Shown piece by piece: positions 20,972 through 32,155 of a DNA stretch of 64,000 nt. Origin of the DNA: Phymatolithon calcareum (lineage: Eukaryota; Rhodophyta; Florideophyceae; Hapalidiales); NCBI GenBank assembly GCA_977006965.1, contig OZ345382.1, forward strand, positions 372,001 through 436,000, in the 5' to 3' direction. The number at the start of each line of letters is the position of its first letter. Position 1 is the first letter of the stretch. Under the pieces are notes generated by a model. That model saw only the letters and a list, made by a program, of their open reading frames with translations, ran no database searches and had not been told where the DNA came from. The translations under genes were made by a program, and so were the position numbers.

Positions 20972-21250
20972 CAACACTTAAAAAAGGTTCGTGAAGCAGT
21001 GCAAGTGACAGGGTTGGACGACCTCGGCCGTTTTGAGTGCCACTTGAGCACAGTGGTCCGAGTTTGTGACGGGAAAAGGATGCATGTATCTGTTGAGCAT
21101 TTCGACGGGAAACCGCGTGAACCACTCTGCCTAACGGGAGAGGACTGGGGTCTTTTAGAGCTGCCATGTCCCAAAGTCGCATCACGTGCAGTGCCCTTGG
21201 CAGACAAGCTTGTCAAGACCGCAACACAGAATGCTGCACAAGCAGCTTAA
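20972..21250 (+). pseudogene. Unidentified open frame without start codon
   Basis: The frame is open from after a stop at 20969 to the stop ending at 21250 and encodes, among others, GRFECHLSTVVRVCDGKRMH and LTGEDWGLLELPCP. There is no ATG. It looks like the end of a protein whose beginning was lost. It abuts a LINE C copy directly, and may be its ORF or an older fragment. Confidence 0.35.
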
Positions 21251-21261
21251 GAGCACATTCA

Positions 21262-21850
21262 CGTGGGAACAACAGACTTGGAAAACATCAGAAACTTCAA
21301 ATATCTGGGAGTACTGCAGCCTGCCAACGGAGACCCGATGGTCCCGTTAATCACCGCGTTGCAATAGCCTGGTCTCGCTTCCAAGAACTCAAACGGATTC
21401 TCACGGACAAGATCATATCTCAGGATCTCTGATTATGCATTCTGTGCTCCTCTGACCTATCAACTCTCCTCTATGGTTGCGAATCATGGAAGCTAACTGA
21501 AAACGTTTGCAAAAAACTCAGATCCACAGGCGCCAAGATGTTGTACAGAGTATCGGAAAGACATATTGGCGACGAGTCTAGGGACTCCACTATCGATGTA
21601 GTATTGTGCTCCAGAGACATGCAATGGAGTTGGCTCGGACACATTCCTTGGATGGACGAAAGTCGCATGGTTCGTCAAGTACTACTTCACTGCGTCCGAC
21701 CAACCCCAGAGCCAATCCTAGGCGACGTCCCGGACCGCGACGTGCAAGTAGCAGTCAAACTCGAAACAAATAGATTAGAATGGAAGAAGCTTAGGCCCTC
21801 AAATTGTTGCTAGCGCCGGGGAATACGCAAATGAAAGAAAGAATGAATGA
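21262..21850 (+). mobile_element. LINE group C, C-terminal coding part and 3' end
   Basis: A decayed ORF shows FKYLGV, then LLYGCESWKLT, MLYRVSERHIGD and DMQWSWLGHIPWMDESRMVR. This is the usual C-terminal region after the reverse transcriptase in RTE/CR1-like LINEs (LLYGCE-W-LT ... WLGH..RM). It ends in GAAAGAAAGAATGAATGAAG, a GAAT microsatellite tail. Stops and frame changes occur near 21365 and 21430. Confidence 0.75.
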
Positions 21851-22507
21851 AGAAAATGACCCAGAAACGCGCTTGGCGCACGAAGTAATGCGCGATTCTG
21901 ACGGAAATGTATCCGGAAAACCTCACCACTATCACCCGGTTCGGAAAACGCCTTGTACGGGTGCTCTAAATATTGGTGAAATTTGTGGTATCGAGGAATG
22001 GGTGCTTCAGTTTTCTGGAGTGAAGCGAAAGTAGTGCCAAACAGGGCTGCGCTGTGAGTGCATGATCACTTCGCATGAAGCGATTTTTTCAGTGTCAGCG
22101 CAATAACTGAGAGCTTGACAAAAAATGGAGCTTACTTCGGGCACTTGCAGTACGTGACGTGCCAATTCTGCTCCTCATGGAAACTCCGCCGGCTTTACAA
22201 GAAAATGAATAACTTATACTGGTAACAGTTGCAAAGCTCTGCTCCCCGCTTTATAAACAGATTTCCTTTTTTATTCTCTTGACATCAATGTAACGTATGC
22301 TACGCGTGAGCTGACACTCCAGAAACATCTACAATTCTAAATTTTCAGTGTCTCTCCCTTTACTAATCTGCTAAGATTTGACTACGTTCGCTTTCGAAGA
22401 GCTCCCAACTAGAGAAATTCCAACCAAGACAGCGGAGGCGCACTTGTTGCACTGTTTCCTTGAGACCATGTTGGCATTTCTTGCGCACAGGATCGTAGAG
22501 TGGTGGG
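21851..22507. other. Unassigned spacer
   Basis: AT-rich, no gene, terminal repeat or family member recognised. Confidence 0.3.
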
Positions 22508-22595
22508 GTATTTCATGATTTTATTTTAAGAGCTCCCAAAGCCTCACCTTGGAGTATCGGGGCAGCTCTTCCGATATTCTCTAATCTAAAGTTCA

Positions 22596-24835
22596 CTGGC
22601 TACTTAAAACGTTCTTGATTCGTAATTCTCTCCCAACAAGAGCTCCTGTGAGTCTCTTACACTCAAACTCATTTTCTGTACTCATCTTCGACGACGCTAG
22701 AGTACGTTGTAAGGCGACTAGTTCGATCAACGCGGTAATCCCACAATAGGCACCCAATACTGATTTCCTCCAAAGGGGTGCTCGGTTGAATGTCAACCTT
22801 AGGCACCTTAAACGTGTTGTTCTTTCTCCTATGTAAAGGATCCCTGGTAGCTTGCCTTCAGTAGGAATCTTCATTGATCTGCCTTCTTCTTCCTTTTCCC
22901 ATACCTTAATTGTTTCTTCTCTACTCCTCTTCTTCGTGACAGATCCCTCCTGGGCTTTCTAAAGGGCTTGTCGCAAGTCTTCATAAATCTTGAGATATTC
23001 AATATCCTTCATTGATTTCTTTACGTCCTCATCTCTTCCAAAGTACTTTTCTGTTTCTTCAAGGCGCTTTTGTGTCTTACCAGGCTTAATGCAAACCTTT
23101 CTGCTTGATGACGTCTCCTCATCTTTGTTGGTCCCAGTCGGCACAGAATTCGCATTCGGTCCCGGCGGTGTTCGGCATATTTTCCGAAAACATTCATGTA
23201 GAACAAGCCCTCTGCCGACTCGATTGCCGAGCGCAATCGATTTGTCATTGGAGTACCGTGTAACGCATACTCCCATTTCGGGATAATTAGCGACGTAAAG
23301 ATCCTGATGCATGTCTCCGTTTTGAATCCTCGAACATTCACTCCGAGCTCCCGAAGCTTATATATGCATCCTGCAACATTTCGAACTCTTGCTATGGCCG
23401 TGCAATCTGTAACACCCTTGTTATTCATGCTTACCCCAAGATACGAGAGTCTCCAGACTTGATATAGTTCTCGTCCCGCCAAGTAAAAAGCGTGCTTCTG
23501 AAGCCCTTTGTATTTAAGAACTTCGCTTTTTCCTGGTTTTGTGTTCCATTTCATGCCATTTTCGCTTGCCCAACTGGTCGCTATATCAAGAAGTTCAGCA
23601 TTCTTCGTCCTGTCTTCGTTGAAGCTGAACATCATCTGCGAACAATTGCACTGGGCTTTCTGAGACGTTCCTCTCTGTCTTAGAGAGGGCTTCTGCGAAT
23701 GTGTCCATGAATATATTGTATAGGCATGGACTAAGCGGGGAACCTTGAGGTACTCCTCGGTCGATGATACACCACGTTTCTGTCTCGTCTCCAGATGATG
23801 TGACCCACGATGGTTTTAACAGGTACGCAGCCATCCTTGTTATCTCTTCAGGAAGTTTCTCCGTCAGCCTCTTCATGAGAATATCCCTGGGCACACTATC
23901 GTATGGCGCGGATAGGTCGAGAACTGTCATGAACGGATGAGCCTTTTTCATTGTACTTTTTGCGCGGAGTATAGCGAGATATGTGCTTCTGTCTTTCCGA
24001 AAACCCAGCTGAACCTTATTGAAGAGGTAGTTCTCGAGTATGTATGCATCTAGAGCTGAGTCGATGATTTTCCTGGCTTGACATAAAAGTGATATGGACC
24101 TGCAGTTTGCTGGGACATGAGCTGGGACTTTCTTGTATAAGGGAATCAGAGTTGCTTGGCGCCAGGCCCGAGGAAGACATTTGAGTCTCCCGCATGTTTC
24201 CCATAATGCTACCATTATTTCGAGCCCCGCTTCTTTGTTCGCGTGCAACATTTCGACCGCAATTCCGTCTGGACCTACCGCCTTCCCCTTCGGTGCTCTG
24301 TTGAATGCTCTTGCGATGTGCCGCTTCATTGCCCTATTGAGTGCAAACGTACGCAACGGCAGGTTCCAGTCTTTTCCGCCTTACACACACTTGAGATGTA
24401 TGCTGAGAATTTGCTTGGGTGCACAGGAGCTCCGAGAGCTTTGTTTGCTCCTTTCCTCCGGGATTTTGACTTCATCATCTTGCTTGTGGTGTTCGCGGCC
24501 TCGCTCGGCCCCATTTTCTCAACCTCCTGAAGATATCTTTCAAATTGGTCGCATTTGGCTTTTCTCACCTTCTTTAACAGCATTTTCACCTCTCGGAGAG
24601 CTTCTTTGTCACTTTCGAGACCTGTCCTCCTGTAAATCTTATAATGCCGGGTTCGTTTCTTGGCCAGATTGTCGAGCTCCTTGTTCCAAAAACTTTTAAA
24701 TCTCGGGGGCCTCGGCTTAGAAGATGTCCACGGCTCCATCAGCTTTTCCAGAAAAATATCATACCAGTCGTTCAACTCCCGTTTGTCAGTACAGGTACGC
24801 AGCTGCTCTATCATGCCCGGTACCCATTTCGACAT
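22596..24835 (-). pseudogene. LINE A reverse transcriptase and C-terminal domain, broken
   Basis: Reading 5' to 3' on the minus strand: a linker with KSFWNKELDNLAKKRTRHYK, then RT with NRAPKGKAVGPDG, DRGVPQGSPLSP and LFADDVQLQ (the FADD catalytic pair is kept), then KWNTKPGKSEVLKYKGL and the C-terminal region PKWEYALHGTPMTNRLRSA. YRPIS of the intact copy has become CRSIS and AAYDRV has become APYDSV. The frame shifts after FADDVQLQ and again after HQAERFALSLVRH. The second shift is shared by the copies at 19.1 and 26.8 kb but absent from the copy at 55.9 kb. Confidence 0.85.
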
Positions 24836-24880
24836 TTCTTCTCTGGCCTTGGTTGTTCTTGTCAGGCTTCGCCTAGCAGC

Positions 24881-25585
24881 TTATGAGATAACGTTCTTTC
24901 TTCGAGGGGTTATAATCCTGTAGTTCAGTACCCTCATTGCTACAGGAATGTGTTCTGTGACACCCTCCCACATGCCATGTAACAGTTCGGATTCCTCTCC
25001 TTCTAAGGATTTCGTCATGAAGATATCGATGTTGCTCTTGCCATGGTTGGATACAAATGTTGGTCTTGTTGTCGTCCTTATTCTCCAGTTGAATTTTGCG
25101 GCCCACGAAACAATCTTGTTCCCTCTCCAGTTTCCTGTGCGGTCCCAGTGCCTATTTATTGCGTTAAGGTCACCCATGATTACCGCCTTCCCCCTGCAAT
25201 GACGGTGGATGAATTCCAAACACTTTTTGTACTCCTCTCGACTCGCAAGAGGAGATATGTAGGCAACCGACACCACAATGTCCATCACATTTGCAACCAC
25301 GACCTGGAATGCTTTTGTAGCCATCTTACCCAGTACTTTGGTTGGAGTACCGGCCTTAGTAATTAAAGCTACACCTCCTCGTGGTCGTTCTCGAGGGCCC
25401 TGCGGACGGGTAGAACAAATTTGGTCGAAATTCAGCCTGATCGCTGTGTCTTCTTTTTGAAAAGTCTCCGTGAGACCAAGGACTTGCACATGGTGTTTTC
25501 CCATGATTTGGTCAACCATTTTGGGCGTCTCTGCTGATCCGCCCACGTTAAAAGTGGAAAATACTATTCTTTTTCTCAGGATCAT
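24881..25585 (-). pseudogene. LINE A apurinic-type endonuclease domain
   Basis: 235 codons without internal stop. Motifs of the exonuclease/endonuclease/phosphatase fold appear in order: STFNVGG, LGLTETF (catalytic Glu), VAYISP, VIMGDLNAINRHWDR (Asp and Asn), SNIDIFM and TEHIPVAM (His). In APE-type LINEs this enzyme nicks target DNA to prime reverse transcription. Here the downstream frame is broken, so it is not functional as part of the element. Confidence 0.8.
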
Positions 25586-26030
25586 GATTCCACAATTTCT
25601 TCAACGTCCACGTGCGATGCTGGTATGGCGTTGGAATTATTAGTGGCTCTGTGATTGGGGTCGCGCTCTTCTGTTTCGCTAGCTTTGGGTGTCGATTCTC
25701 TCATTGTACTACTTTCAGGGGTCATGTTATCTTCTCTGTTTTTGGTGCGGGAGCTTAAGGTCTTTTGGGCTTGGTTTGGCCCTTCGGTGTTGTTACCAGT
25801 TGCAATATTGTCACTATCAGCATCAAGTTCGGAGCTCTTCGATTTTTGCACTTCTGTGGGGTTTTTCGAAAATTCTGCGCTTTCATTGCATGCTGACATA
25901 CTTCTCACTTCGCTTTCAAATTGCTTGTCGACGCCCGCTTGTGTCTCTGCAAGCGCTTTTCTCTCGAGTGCTTCTACTTCTTCTTCTACCTTCTTCTGCT
26001 TGTCTTTGTACCAGTGTAGAGTGCTGGGTC
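25582..26030 (-). pseudogene. LINE A ORF1, C-terminal remnant
   Basis: The frame encodes a charged, probably coiled-coil segment (KQKKVEEEVEALERKALAET) followed by a Ser/Asn/Glu-rich tail that ends a few bases past the start of the endonuclease ORF. ORF1 proteins of LINEs are RNA-binding chaperones, but no zinc knuckle remains visible here. A stop interrupts the frame near 26035. Confidence 0.55.
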
Positions 26031-26811
26031 AACATCGTTGTGTCTGGTGGAACGCTGGGCGATATGATCTGGAAGCACTAAAATTTAGTGATTGTAAATC
26101 TCGGAATTAACCAGTTTGTCGAAGAGCCGTTGATATCAATCCACAGAGTCTGGACCTCATACATATTGCTTGCCGTGCAACTCTGCAAAACCTCGAGCGA
26201 AGAATTCTTTGTTCAGCCTTGTTGGCTCTGTGAGGAAGAGCTGTACCCTGGCTGACATACCTCGCAGGTTGATATTGGCTTTCCTCCGCGGCCAGCTCTA
26301 ATCTATCGCCCCAACTATGTTTTTCCAGATGTTTTTTCCCTTTTTCAGCGCCACATGATCTACTGGCGTGAGATGAAGTCGAGACTTTCCGTGGCCATGA
26401 AATGAATGGTAAGCTGCGCAGCGTCATCCTTTTGGTGTATTCCTTCCTGCTCGCGGTAGCTTCCTGAAGTTCTACTCTTAGATATTTTTATGGTACATAA
26501 GAAAATGTAGGCCACCCCAAGTGGCAGGGGTGTCAAACATCTACTATCTACTAGCAACGAGCGACGATCAATTATTGACATCGTTCAACGATGACCAAGT
26601 AAATCTTCTTCTTGATTCCAGCCTCTACACAACACCTAAACCGCACTCACACGGCCAGCGACATGGCGGCTACTGAAATCACAGGTTCTCGACTACAAGA
26701 GTCATTTTGGGGGAGCTGTGGAATACGTCACAGGAACATTGCCGCAGTCAGTATCGAACGGCAACTTTCTAAAGCATGTGCCGCCTCGTGAGCAGGAATA
26801 ATCCATAAAAT

Positions 26812-27622
26812 ATGCATCAGGACCTTTAAGTCGCTAATTATCCCGAAATGGGAGTATGTGTTACACGTGACTCCAATAACAAATCGATTGCGCTCGGCAA
26901 TCGAGTCGGCAGAGGGCTTGTTCTACATGAATGTTTTCGGAAAATATGCCGAACACCGCCGGGACCGAATGCGAATTCTGTGCCGACTGGGACCAACAAA
27001 GATGAGGGGACGTCATCAAGCAGAAAGGTTTGCATTAAGCCTGGTAAGACACAAAAGCGCCTTGAAGAAACAGAAAAGTACTTTGGAAGAGATGAGGACG
27101 TACAGGAAGCAATGAAGAATATTGAATATCTCAAGATTTATGAAGACTTGCGACAAGCCCTTCAGAAAGCCCAGGAGGGATCTGTCACGAAGAAGAGGAG
27201 TAGAGAAGAAACAATTAAGGTATGGGAAAAGGAAGAAGAAGGCAGATCAATGAAGATTCCTACTGAAGGCAAGCTACCAGGGATCCTTTACATAGGAGAA
27301 AGAACAGCACGATTAAGATCCCTAAGTTTGACATTCAACCGAGCACCCCTTTGGAGAAAATCAGTATTGGGTGCCTATTGCGGGATTACCGCGGGGATCG
27401 AACTAGTCGCCTTACAACGTACTCTAGCGTCGTCGAAGATGAGTACAGAAAATGAGTTTGAGTGTAAGAGACTCACAGGAGCTCTTGTTGGGAGAGAATT
27501 GCGAATCAAGAACGTTTTAAGTAGCCAGTGAACTTTAGATTAGAGAATATCGGAAGAGCTGCCCCGTTACTCCAAGGTGAGGCTTTGGGAGCTCTCAAAA
27601 TAAAATCATCAAATATCCCCTC
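26812..27622 (+). mobile_element. LINE group A, 5'-truncated copy
   Basis: Begins in the C-terminal RT region (ATGCATCAGGACC) and ends ATCAAATATCCCC. It shares the frame break after HQAERFALSLVRH with the copies at 19.1 and 22.5 kb, but has CAG where they have TAG (27163-27165). The frame after the break is open to the normal stop. No clear target-site duplication. Confidence 0.9.
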
Positions 27623-27930
27623 TATCATCACACCATCATGTTCCTCTTTCTTATCAATTTCTAGGATCATTGCTTTGTCCATCGCTTGTTTCACTTTCTC
27701 TTCTGCTCTGTCATCTATCTTTGATTGCGTTAGGTTGCAGTGACGGGTTTCCAAAAGCGTCGTGGCTAGTTCGCCGTAGTTGTCGACGGAAGATGACGAA
27801 AAACCACTTGGATCCCCAAAGTCTGCTTCTTCAGGTGCTACCCACAATAGTGTGTCTCTTCTCTTAGGTCTGGATGCTTGCAGTGAAATGGTACTTTCGG
27901 ACGCATCCCCCACGGAACCCTTCTTCGTAG
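27620..27930 (-). mobile_element. LINE group D fragment, minus strand
   Basis: The minus strand reads VDNYGELATTLLETRHCNLT and VKQAMDKAMILEIDKKEEHD, matching the D copy at 13.2 kb. It ends exactly where the 3' end of the LINE A copy 26812-27622 begins, so the A copy may have landed in it. The 3' box of group D is not present here. Confidence 0.6.
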
Positions 27931-28195
27931 GTAAAGCACTTCGGCAAGGTAGCTGAGAAGATCCTTGAGACCCTACAGCGCAACCTCACACGACCGCAAC
28001 TCAACGGAAAGATCAACGACGAAACAATGCAGGCGATAAACAGACTATCAGAATTAGAGATTATAATGACGGAAGAAATGATTGCGTGATGCGATATCTT
28101 TAGACAATGCGACAGTAGTACACGGGAAGTTGCTCTGGTGTCGCCGAACTCTGGCGTTGAGGGCTTCTAAAATAAAAACTTACAATTTCAACCTC
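27931..28195 (+). mobile_element. LINE group D, 3' end fragment
   Basis: Coding end AINRLSELEIIMTEEMIA and stop near 28087, then the box TGGCGTTGAGGGCTT near 28152 and AATAAAAACTTACAATTTC. It stands head to head with the minus-strand D fragment at 27620-27930. Confidence 0.65.
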
Positions 28196-28904
28196 TTAGG
28201 TCTGCTATTTTTCTAAGCCCCTCGCTGAAAGTTTCCGAATAGCCGCTTCTTCTGGCTTTCCAACTCTAAGCATCTAGCTGTGATTACAAATAGGAATCGA
28301 GTGACTACGGTGAACTGATACACATATTTGAATGTCAAGGCCTTGATGACCTTTCAATTGCTGAAACTCTGCTTGGGCCTCACACACTATTAGGTGTCAT
28401 CACAGACCTTGCTAAAGGCCAAAAAATTGCCATGATACTGGGTGCTTGAGTGCAGGTCAGTGTCGAACTAGAATGATGAGGGGTCCAGCCTTTGTTCCCA
28501 ATCGTCCTGGTCATGATATTGGCAATGCACAGCGAGCCCCAGATAAAGCGAAAGCATCATTAAAAATATCTCGATTATGGACGGTACTGCAGCCAGGGCT
28601 GCGCCCAATACTAATGCTGAGCAATACGAAGTGCGTTTCATTGAGCTGACCAATTCGTACTGCAATACGAGGAAGTGAACAATACGTTTTTTTTATAATT
28701 CAAGTTTATTTAAAAGCCCCACAGACTTCCGGAGATGTGAGCAAGGCTTCCTCTGATGCTGCCTACCTTTGTGCAGCTTACGAAACGCCCACCAGAATGG
28801 CGGATGGGAAAATTCAAGATTCAAGGTAATCCTATATCAGTCCTCTACGGGGTTGTTGGTGCTTGGACTCGACCGCTTTTTGCTTTGCCTTCTGCTAATC
28901 AATG

Positions 28905-29130
28905 CAGGCCTTCTTCGTTCTCCATGCGTTCTATGAGTGTCTTGCTAAATAGTAAGAACTCATCTAGCGCCTTATCTGCTTCCAGTCTTTTCTCTCCTTC
29001 GAGGTCGTACCCTGCTAGCGTGCGTTCAAGGGTCTCCATATGCTCTCTGGCTCTGGTACCGAATTCTTCAGCCATACTTGTTGTTGACATCTGTGGGAAT
29101 CTGCCACAGGCGTACTGCAGCGTGAGTTTC
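28905..29130 (-). mobile_element. LINE group B-like, end of coding region
   Basis: Minus-strand frame LTLQYACGRFPQMSTTSMAE and REHMETLERTLAGYDLEGEK resembles the end of the group B ORF at 60.3 kb (YASGRFPQVSTT, ERHMETIRMNLTKYEL), with a longer tail DEFLLFSKTLIERMENEEGL. It represents a subfamily distinct from the 60 kb element. Confidence 0.6.
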
Positions 29131-29364
29131 CTGAACAATACGTATTGCAATACGCGACGGATCGTGCAATCTGAGATGCCATTGCATATTGCACTATATT
29201 GCACTACCAATTTATTGAAGCACAGCCCTGACTGCAGCTTGCTTTCTTTGTCGTTTATTGCAGAGGTGGCTGGCTATCCATCTGGACGATAAAACAGCAC
29301 TTTGACTTCTACTCATAACGCTCATCATTTTGCATATGCAGGTCCATCAAGTTTATTCGTTTCA

Positions 29365-29570
29365 TGACAGCCCTTTTTCTTTCTGCATGTCCTCGATGAT
29401 GGTCTTGCTGTATAGCAGAAGCTCATCTTGGAATTTTTCTCGGATTTCAACCTTTTTCCATCGTCCAGAACATATCTTGCCAGGTTGTGGTCTGTCATGA
29501 ATACTGATTGTTTCTCAAATATACAGCCCTGGTTTTCTGCAAGTACCCAATGTAATGTTAGTTACGTTTC
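29365..29570 (-). mobile_element. Second B-like LINE end fragment
   Basis: The minus strand gives LARYVLDDGKRLKSEK and, one frame over, DELLLYSKTIIEDMQKEKGL, the same tail as the fragment at 28.9 kb. The two fragments lie in tandem about 250 bp apart. Confidence 0.5.
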
Positions 29571-30066
29571 GATGGCCTAAGATTGCCCCTTTCTATCCTA
29601 TCCATTGGGTTATTATGAGATGCTTGTAATTTTAGATCCGATGCGTCAATAAAGAGCGATTCTGGGGTTGCCTTGATACATTGTGATTCGGCTATCCCTG
29701 ATTATTGCACATACCCATCGCTGCGCATATTGGCTTGCGGGGTTCGGCGGCTTGACGTCTATGCCTTCTGTACGTCGTGTGCTTGACACCTCCCCTCACA
29801 GCAACCAGGATGATCCTTTGCAGCGCGACGGAGCCTCCCTCACAGCACATGATCATCTGCGCAAGTGGACTAGTCTAGGCTTGTCACACAAAACAGTATC
29901 ACAGCTTGATTGAGCTGAGCAGGGCATTCTAGAAGGGCAGTAGAATTCATACGTTTCGCCAGATATGGGCATTCACATACCATGCCAATTGTCCACGGTT
30001 ACAAGGACCTGGGGAAGAGCCAGGCGGACAGTAAAAGATTTCATAGAGTATCGTACATTTCGGCCG
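29571..30066. other. Unassigned spacer
   Basis: Open frames at 29683-29913 and 29965-30435 show no domain; the second lies mostly in the antisense of the lipase gene. No gene is claimed. Confidence 0.3.
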
Positions 30067-31578
30067 CTACTCATCCTCGCTTTGGAGCATGATCTCCAGC
30101 TGACGAAAAAGGACTTTGGGATTATGATCATGCATCATCCACGCCGACGCCTCGACATCGCGAAAGGCATCCATGTTTTTTCTACACACCGTCGCGATGG
30201 GAACGCTTTCACCTTGCGCGAATCGTTCCGGGGTCAAAAAAGGGATATCAAAATGCAGAATCTCACCGCCGAGAAACATCTCTGGTGGCGAATCTTCCAC
30301 AAGCATTCGCTCAACGTCATCACCGCTCATGCCAAACTGGCGAGCAAACGAGTATTCCGGTTGCCTCGACATCGCGCCGCCTGTAAAGTCCTGACCGCGC
30401 AAAAACTGGTTAGACACTATATTACTGGTGAATAACCCCGCGGTAAGAACGCCTTCCCACAGCACGTTGCGTTGCGCCGACTGTCGATGCGTCTCCAATG
30501 CCCGTCTCGCACTCTCACCAAGCGCAGACACCGCCCAAGCCGCACCGGTGCCACCGCGCTGCGCCAAGAACGATGACACCCGCGCCGCATTCTCCGCGGA
30601 CACAAACATGGACGCTGCGCGTTCAATTGTATGACCCAATTGCGGAGACCAGTCGTGCCGTGAAACGGCCACCAGCAATCTGTCCAAAGACGCCGCGCTC
30701 AGTCGCGGCACCAGATCCAGCCCGGCCACCACAGTCGTGACGCCCATGGCAGCAGACCTCTCCGCCAGACTTCGCGACAGAAACGGCGGCGGACCAAATG
30801 CAAAGCACCGCGCGCAGTGGAGAACATCGTTTCCTTGCGTGCCAAGCGCCTCGCCCGCGGAGCGGAACATGAGAGCGAGCGCTGTACCAACAGCGCCACC
30901 GAGGGAATGGCCGACAATCAGGAATTGAGATACATTGTGCGTGGCGACATGGGCATCCAGTACAGGCGCCAAGGCGCGGTGAAGCCCCCGAGCGGATTGC
31001 ACAACTCCGCGATGTCCATAGCCCTCGAGAAATGGTTCCGTCTCACACGACAAATTAGTGATAAAATCCGACATTTCTTTGGAACCACGGACGGAAAGCA
31101 ATAACACGCGAGTATCCGGAAAATAAGCCAGGAAGTACGCGGGGGCCCACTTCTCAGCCTCCCATTTTGCGGACAGTACGCGGAACTTGGGCGCCTCAGC
31201 CCCGTGCTCGAGTAGCTCGGCGCGCGAGGCATACGTGAGGTCTGCTAGTCTTAACAGCTCGCGCAACTCCAGGCGCCTTGCGTGGTCTGCAAGTGGCGAT
31301 GGCACGGGTGGGCTTGAAGGTAGCGACGACGATGAAGATGCGGTGCCCTCGTCCAGGACGCGCGGCGCTCTGTCTGTGGCGCGCTGTGCGTCACAATGCC
31401 GAATGTACATTCGAAGACCGACTGCGAGCTCACCAACAGTGGGAAGCACTCCGCCAGTGCGAAGGGAAAGACGATGCCGAGCGGACAGCAATTGCATTGC
31501 AATACCGGACAAGGCTGCACCGTCAATTAGCGGACCCAGACCGGAAAGCCGAGATGAGGACGATGATGCCTGGGGCAT
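30067..31578 (-). CDS. Class 3 lipase, diacylglycerol-lipase-like
   Basis: 503 residues, intronless, ATG complement at 31576-31578. The alpha/beta-hydrolase core starts near residue 110. VLLLSVRGSKEMSDFITNL (158-176) carries the RGS/oxyanion region. The nucleophile elbow is GHSLGGA with Ser225. Asp288 in AGLDLVPRLS is the likely acid and His485 in HDHNPKVL the likely base. This triad and the HDHNP-type ending resemble sn-1-specific diacylglycerol lipases. FAFGPPPFLS follows the nucleophile strand as usual. There is no transmembrane bundle as in animal DAGL and no clear signal peptide, so the enzyme is probably soluble or peripheral. Substrate specificity is inferred. The lipase stands alone between repeat-rich stretches. 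Coding GC content is much higher than its surroundings. Confidence 0.9.
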   Translation of the reverse strand: MPQASSSSSRLSGLGPLIDGAALSGIAMQLLSARHRLSLRTGGVLPTVGELAVGLRMYIRHCDAQRATDRAPRVLDEGTASSSSSLPSSPPVPSPLADHARRLELRELLRLADLTYASRAELLEHGAEAPKFRVLSAKWEAEKWAPAYFLAYFPDTRVLLLSVRGSKEMSDFITNLSCETEPFLEGYGHRGVVQSARGLHRALAPVLDAHVATHNVSQFLIVGHSLGGAVGTALALMFRSAGEALGTQGNDVLHCARCFAFGPPPFLSRSLAERSAAMGVTTVVAGLDLVPRLSAASLDRLLVAVSRHDWSPQLGHTIERAASMFVSAENAARVSSFLAQRGGTGAAWAVSALGESARRALETHRQSAQRNVLWEGVLTAGLFTSNIVSNQFLRGQDFTGGAMSRQPEYSFARQFGMSGDDVERMLVEDSPPEMFLGGEILHFDIPFLTPERFAQGESVPIATVCRKNMDAFRDVEASAWMMHDHNPKVLFRQLEIMLQSEDE

Positions 31579-32155
31579 GACGCCTTACGCGCGGCGCGCA
31601 CGGCCGCGCACACGCGAGCGCTAGGGAAACGACCTAGGAGGCGTGGTTGAGAGTTGAGACCGGTGCAGAAGGAGAGGAATTAAGTGAGATTGCAATACTG
31701 CTGGCAAATGCTGTCACCAAAAGAGCATGCGTTATAGAAATAATTGATCTATGACACTTGTAATTACCGACCCCGAGATGACGCGTAAATTTTGGCTCCG
31801 ATGGTCAATTTGGGCATATTCTATCATAATATCACGCTCAAAAACATAGATTTTTGGATGCATGGGGACAATTAAAATTGTTGACATCTGTTGCCTTTGT
31901 TGCTTTCATTATTACTAAAAGAAAATTCTAAATCGCTCTTGTTGGAGATACAGGGAACGGGGTAGCCCGTACTGATGCTTAGTTCCATAAAAGGCGACAG
32001 TGGCGGCTGAATTCGCATCGCAAACAATGGAATTGATGGTGCAGTGGCTATCTCCTGTCTCGTTGTTTTTTTCCCTTCCAGTGCGGCTTGTTTTGGGCAA
32101 TGAACACAGGTAGCTCTTAATCTGCACTACGCCTTTGGTGACTCGTGCCGACGGC
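31579..32155. other. Region upstream of the lipase gene
   Basis: The first 110 bp are GC-rich like the gene and probably hold its leader. From about 31700 the sequence is AT-rich and shows nothing. Confidence 0.35.

Larger units (their letters stand above)
22510..26420 (-). mobile_element. LINE group A, nearly full length, inactivated
   Basis: On the minus strand the order is ORF1 remnant, endonuclease, reverse transcriptase, C-terminal domain and the A-type 3' end (CCCC at the very end, near 22507-22513). It is the only copy in the window in which ORF1, the APE-type endonuclease and the RT of group A are all still present. The 5' boundary is uncertain; coding-like sequence is visible to about 26030 and a degraded frame to about 26420. 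Frameshifts near 24850, 24340, 23615 and 23070 and a nonsense codon at 22959-22961 make it dead. Confidence 0.8.

Noticed and set aside
26540-26790. Loose similarity to 59100-59310, possibly an old LTR
   Set aside because: No ends or duplication can be set and identity is too low to claim by eye.
29640-29690. Short similarity to the LINE C 3' end (GATTCTGGGGTTG)
   Set aside because: Too short to be distinguished from chance.
30428-31624. Several long open frames antisense to the lipase gene
   Set aside because: They are shadows of a GC-rich coding frame and have no domain.
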